From the NCBI GenBank assembly GCA_028622995.1, contig JAJQJQ010000017.1, forward strand, positions 2,852,001-2,916,000: DNA of 64,000 bases. Reading direction: 5' to 3'. A program made the position numbers and the translations under genes. The notes beneath the pieces were generated by a model, which made no database searches, was not told where the DNA came from, and worked only from the letters and a program-made list of their open reading frames with translations. This document shows, piece after piece, positions 60,205 to 64,000 of the stretch (position 1 is its first letter; the number at the start of each line of letters is the position of its first letter). The stretch comes from Panagrolaimus kolymaensis (Eukaryota; Nematoda; Chromadorea; Rhabditida; Panagrolaimidae).

Positions 60205-61506
60205 CTATGAAATGCATCGAAGTAATTTGGGTGAAGTGAATTTTAGAGTAGGAATAATTCCAGGATAAATCTTTTTCATTTCTGGAGTTTGCACAAAAAT
60301 GTCATATGGGCAATCGCCCACTGGACAACATAGTGTTTCAACTTTGTCTTCTGACAACTAAAAAATGAAACTTTATAAGAGTATAACTCAGAGGCTACAG
60401 CTATTATTAGTTTAAAGACGGTAAAGCTTAAATTTTTTTATGCAAATCAAAAACGTCCGATTTAGCCGCAAATTAAATTTGTCGTAGAAAAAAAACAACT
60501 TACGCTAACATCAAAAAACCATATTAAAGATTTAAGATTTCTAGTATTAACAAAGTTATTAAATTCTTTCTCTTTTGCATTAGCTTTTTCAGTCATTGCC
60601 GTAAATCGAACAACAATATTTTCGAGTCGACTGGTTGAATGTGCAGGAACACATGCTTGAACGCAATGATCCAATATGATATTAGCTAAACTTGGAGACA
60701 TTTTCATTCGAATATCTAATGATTTTGTTGGAGGGCGACATGCTGCAGCAAATTTGCTTAGAAGTGGATAAAAAACTGATAATCGACTATTCCATGTTGA
60801 TTCGTGACAATATTGAATTTGAATTTTAGTATCGTGAATGGAATCCTTCATAATGGAAACAAATTCATCGCTATTATTGAGTCCAATGGAAAGAGCGAGT
60901 AAAGATTTTCCACTGCATTTTACAAGCTCGCATAATTGCTGAAACAAAAACAAAAAAAATAAAACAATGAAGACATTGATAAGAAAAATAAGGGGACTCA
61001 CATCATGAGTTTTTTTTGATGGCCATTCTTGATTATTTCGTTGACAAAGGCTTTCAGGGTTTTGATAATATGCAACAATATTTTGTAGTTGAATGATATC
61101 TGAAAAAATTGCGTAAATCATATTTTATTTTAAAGCTATATTTAAGTTTACCATTATTATCTTGAAGAAAATAAAGTGTTTGAAGAATTTCATCTTCAGT
61201 AAAATAATTTCCACAATCACCAATAACAAGTTCTTTAAGGTTGTGTGATTTTCTTAAAACTGTCTGAACTCGAAGCAATGAGTTTGGTTTTTTAAATTTC
61301 ATTTGTTTTGTTTTACCAATAAGTAAATGAGGTCCGTTGCTTTCATCTGCACTCAAGAAAAGGCATTTTGGAATTCTCCAAAATATTCGATTTATTTTTC
61401 TTGTGAGAATGGGATGAGCCGATTGTAAAGCTAAAACATCATCAACGTTTGGAAGATGTGTGCAAATATCGGAAAGAAGTTCTTCAGGAAGGTCACAAAG
61501 CGACAT
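60205..61506 (-). CDS. F-box-like protein
   Basis: Four exons (61506-61152, 61099-61002, 60938-60504, 60357-60205) encode 346 residues. Residues 4-45 match an F-box: LPEELLSDICTHLPNVDDVL, then LALQSAHPILTRKIN. In the family this binds SKP1 in SCF ubiquitin ligases. The remaining 300 residues have no clear WD40 or LRR pattern by eye, but contain helical stretches and several Cys (CCPVGDC near the end). Nematodes have large, fast-evolving F-box families, so no ortholog can be named. No signal peptide or transmembrane helix. Confidence 0.82.
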
Positions 61507-62796
61507 TGCGTTGATGGTGGTTATTATACTGCAAAATTAAATAAGTGAATTGAAAGATCATAAATAATTATTTCAAGAATAAAAGTTTATTAAAAAGAAT
61601 CGCAGAAATAATTCAAGATTTTAAAAAATTGAAAAAAACACGATTCTCTCTCTTTTAAAATTATAGCAAAAATTCTGACTAAACATACACCTTACTATTT
61701 TAATGAAATAAAGGATTAAAAAAGGAAGTTAAAATTATCTTCAAAAATTTGGTAAAAAAGGAAAGAAACTATTATTGCATAGAAGCCTAGTACAAAATGC
61801 ATATACAGAGGAATAAGAAGTGGGCGGGTGCTATTGCACCTTTCAACCATTTTTTTTGTTCATTCGAGAGCAAACATCGGTCAAATCAAATGTAAGAACA
61901 TTTTTCGTGCAAATGATCCTCTGCCGCCGTCGACACTCATCATTTTTCCCTTCCGAAAATAGAGGTGTCGTTGAAATTTGCTTTTGCTTCCCCGCAAAAA
62001 AAGGCAGATGATTGCGCATTTGAGACTCTTTCATCCGCGAATATAAATCGGGAGTGCCTTTTCAACAAAAAAATGTTGCATCGACGTAATAACCGCAGAT
62101 GGGTTAATATATAATGGAAAGGAGGAAAAAAGGTTTACATACATGTTGAATGCACGTGAAATTGAGACGACCATTATGGTTACGATATTTTTTTTTCGAA
62201 TACCTCACCAAGTTTTAAAATATAACTAGACTTGAAATCAATAATTTAAAAAATCAAGCTATCTAAAATAATTCCTGAGAAGCTTGCAAAGGACTCCCAT
62301 CTATCAGTCATTCACTTTAGTGTTACTTATCAGCAAAAAATTTTTTTGTACATGAATTTTTTCGAACAAAGATTTCACAAGATTTTTATGTTTCCATGAA
62401 ATTTTTATTTTGTTTGAATTTTCAAAAAATATATTAATGATTTCTTTCCAAATAATGGTCAAGGAAATTTTGTTTGTGAATAAAAATAATAATAATTTAT
62501 TATTGTCCAATGATCACATGAAGGTAAAGATGTGGAAAATTACAACGGATTCAAATTTGAATCGAAATTTAATTTTTTTAATTCGAAAGTAAAAACTTAG
62601 AAAAACAAAAGCAATTTCATAACCTCACAGAACCCAAGGCTTTGGGTTTACGACTAAGTTTTGGTTCTAACAAAACAATTATAACTATTCTAAAATTAAT
62701 AAAACTTTCTTTTTTAAATTAATGATTCTGTCTGATATATAATGACAGAAATCGATAAAGAATAAACATTAAAAAGCATTGCGCAAAGGAGTGAGA
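61507..62796. other. Intergenic, between G-beta-5 and F-box genes
   Basis: About 1.3 kb of AT-rich sequence. Frames at 61820-62034 on both strands overlap each other and look random. No RNA gene or transposon recognised. Confidence 0.45.
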
Positions 62797-64000
62797 TCAA
62801 GCCCAAATCTGAAAAGATCTCCATTATGAAAATCGACGGCAAGGAAAAAGTTACTCTAATTGTACAATCCCATGATGCCGTACAAATTGCTGTGCCATCC
62901 GGGGATGTTCGTAAGCAAGATATTCTATTTTCGTGGCCATAAAGAATGGTTTGTCGAACACATTTAAGAGTATCCCAAACTCCAACTCGATAATCGCCAT
63001 AACCAGCAAATAATATGCGACCTAAAAAAATTCATATTCTTGGATATCACAGTTCCCGTAAAAAAAGTACTTACCGCTAACGGAAAAGTCAACTCCATTG
63101 ACCGGGAAAAGGATCGATTCTTTTTCATAAACACAAACTTGTCGATCAGCACGAAGATCAAAAAGTCGACAAGTTGCATCATCACTCCCTGTAGCAAAAG
63201 CATCACCATTTGGATGAAATCTCACGCTGTTGATATCTGCATCATGTCCTTCAAAACTTTGAACGCATTGGCCAGTTCGAATATCCTACAACTTTTGATT
63301 TTTCAACTTTTTACAGAATAAGATATAATCTTACCCAAACTAGTGCACTTCGATCAGCACCAGCAGAAATAAAAATATTTCCTGTATCGCATTTAGGAAT
63401 GTCCAAAGCAAAAACATCACCGGTGTGACCATGAAAATTTTGAATCATGGTCCCTGATTCAACATCCCAAATAGCGCATGTTGAATCACCAGAACCAGTA
63501 AGAAGGAGGTTGTCGGAACGAATAAAAGTGCAACAAGACATGTATGAAGTATGTGTCGCAACTGAGCGTTTCTTTTGAAGAATGTCTTCTTCAAATGAGA
63601 GTGGAACTACAGAACATTTATTATCTAAACCTCCACAAGCTATCATTTGTCCTGATGGAGCATAAGCGCATGCCATCACCCATGTTGTTGGCATTGTTAA
63701 TGCATGTTCCTTATTTGTAGTAAAACCATCCCATACAATAACCTTTCCATCCTGCGATGAACTAACAATATGCCTTTTATCAAGAGACCAATCCATGCAT
63801 AATACTTTGCTGGCATGACCTTTCAAAATTCGTCGTTGTTTTATATTTAAAGTGTTTAAAGGTTCAAGCCTTTCGGCTGCTTGTTGAACTAAATAATAAT
63901 AAAATTAAATTATTTAATAATAATGTTTAATCTCACTTGGAATATCATTGAGCTTTTGCCGTTCTGATTCAAGCTTTCTTCTGAGATCTTCGGCTTCTCG
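62797..64000 (-). CDS. gpb-2: G protein beta-5 subunit, WD40 propeller (5' end outside window)
   Basis: Visible exons are 64000-63937, 63888-63335, 63285-63075, 63021-62855 and 62808-62797; the start lies to the right of the window. The first visible part ([19 protein letters not shown]) is the N-terminal coiled coil. Seven WD repeats follow. [35 protein letters not shown] and GGLDNKCSV are specific for G-beta-5 rather than G-beta-1. G-beta-5 pairs with the GGL domain of R7-type RGS proteins (EGL-10 and EAT-16 in C. elegans) to shut off Go and Gq signalling in neurons and muscle. The last exon is only 12 bp and encodes IWA plus the stop. It is needed because the frame otherwise reads into an intron starting GTAAC. 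Confidence 0.94.

Noticed and set aside
1..64000. tRNA, rRNA, CRISPR or bacterial features
   Set aside because: No A/B-box cloverleaf, rRNA stretch, regularly spaced direct repeats, Shine-Dalgarno spacing or operon structure could be seen.

Overview
The window is AT-rich nuclear DNA of a nematode. Four things support this. Nearly every gene is split by introns of about 45-60 bp that start GTAAG, GTTTG or GTATG and end TTTTTAG or TTTCAG. Genes are compact on both strands. Several products belong to nematode or metazoan families: a MOLO-like TPM-fold membrane protein, patched-related, LGC ion channel, CYP, SLC17, G-beta-5 and Scratch. There is also a Scratch-type zinc-finger factor and a NuRD p66 protein. 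I cannot name the species. All exon models were built by eye from splice signals, reading frame and protein family, so single boundaries may be off by a base or a few codons. No tRNA, rRNA, CRISPR, IS or prokaryotic operon features were seen.

Layout. 1-842: 5' part of a glycine-rich protein made of exon-sized repeats (-). 1184-1675: ribosomal protein eL43 (-). 3779-5815: Scratch-family C2H2 factor (+). 6084-6215: doubtful small ORF (-). 6675-7799: calumenin/reticulocalbin (+). 8007-11541: MARCH6/Doa10 ubiquitin ligase (-). 12198-13113: short-chain dehydrogenase (-). 13450-16905: NRPS-like adenylation/carrier/reductase enzyme (-). 17885-18489 and 18833-19968: divergent pair of single-pass membrane proteins. 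20664-24503: MOLO-like membrane protein (+), with a 183-residue BRC-repeat protein (21939-22681, -) nested in one of its introns. 24660-26530: unrecognised Cys4 protein (-). 27138-29951: ABCF3/GCN20 (-). 29952-35097: gene-poor. 35098-39661: p66/GATAD2 (+). 40557-44311: patched-related protein (-). 44312-48899: gene-poor. 48900-50034: AATF/Bfr2 (+). 50615-52658: cytochrome P450 (-). 53498-54762: membrane protein with a Pro/Lys-rich tail (-). 55033-57248: SLC17-type transporter (-). 58037-59983: Cys-loop channel (-). 60205-61506: F-box protein (-). 62797-64000: G-beta-5, N-terminus outside the window (-).

The genes look like an ordinary mixture: housekeeping (eL43, ABCF3, AATF), ER function (calumenin, MARCH6), chromatin and transcription (p66, Scratch), membrane signalling and transport, and metabolism. 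I see no operon-like pathway. The most interesting item is the small nested protein. It joins a BRCA2-type BRC motif (FxTA plus a hydrophobic-Phe-acidic element), an FxPP motif and a C-terminal RPA32-binding-type helix, and could be a minimal RAD-51/RPA adaptor. Two TTAA-flanked palindromic MITEs that share a motif (36432-36630 and 57682-57873) are the clearest mobile DNA. The P450 (one base short at a splice junction) and the LGC channel (3' splice site ending AT) carry defects that point to pseudogenisation, unusual splicing or assembly error. Two GC-AG introns are also needed to keep reading frames.
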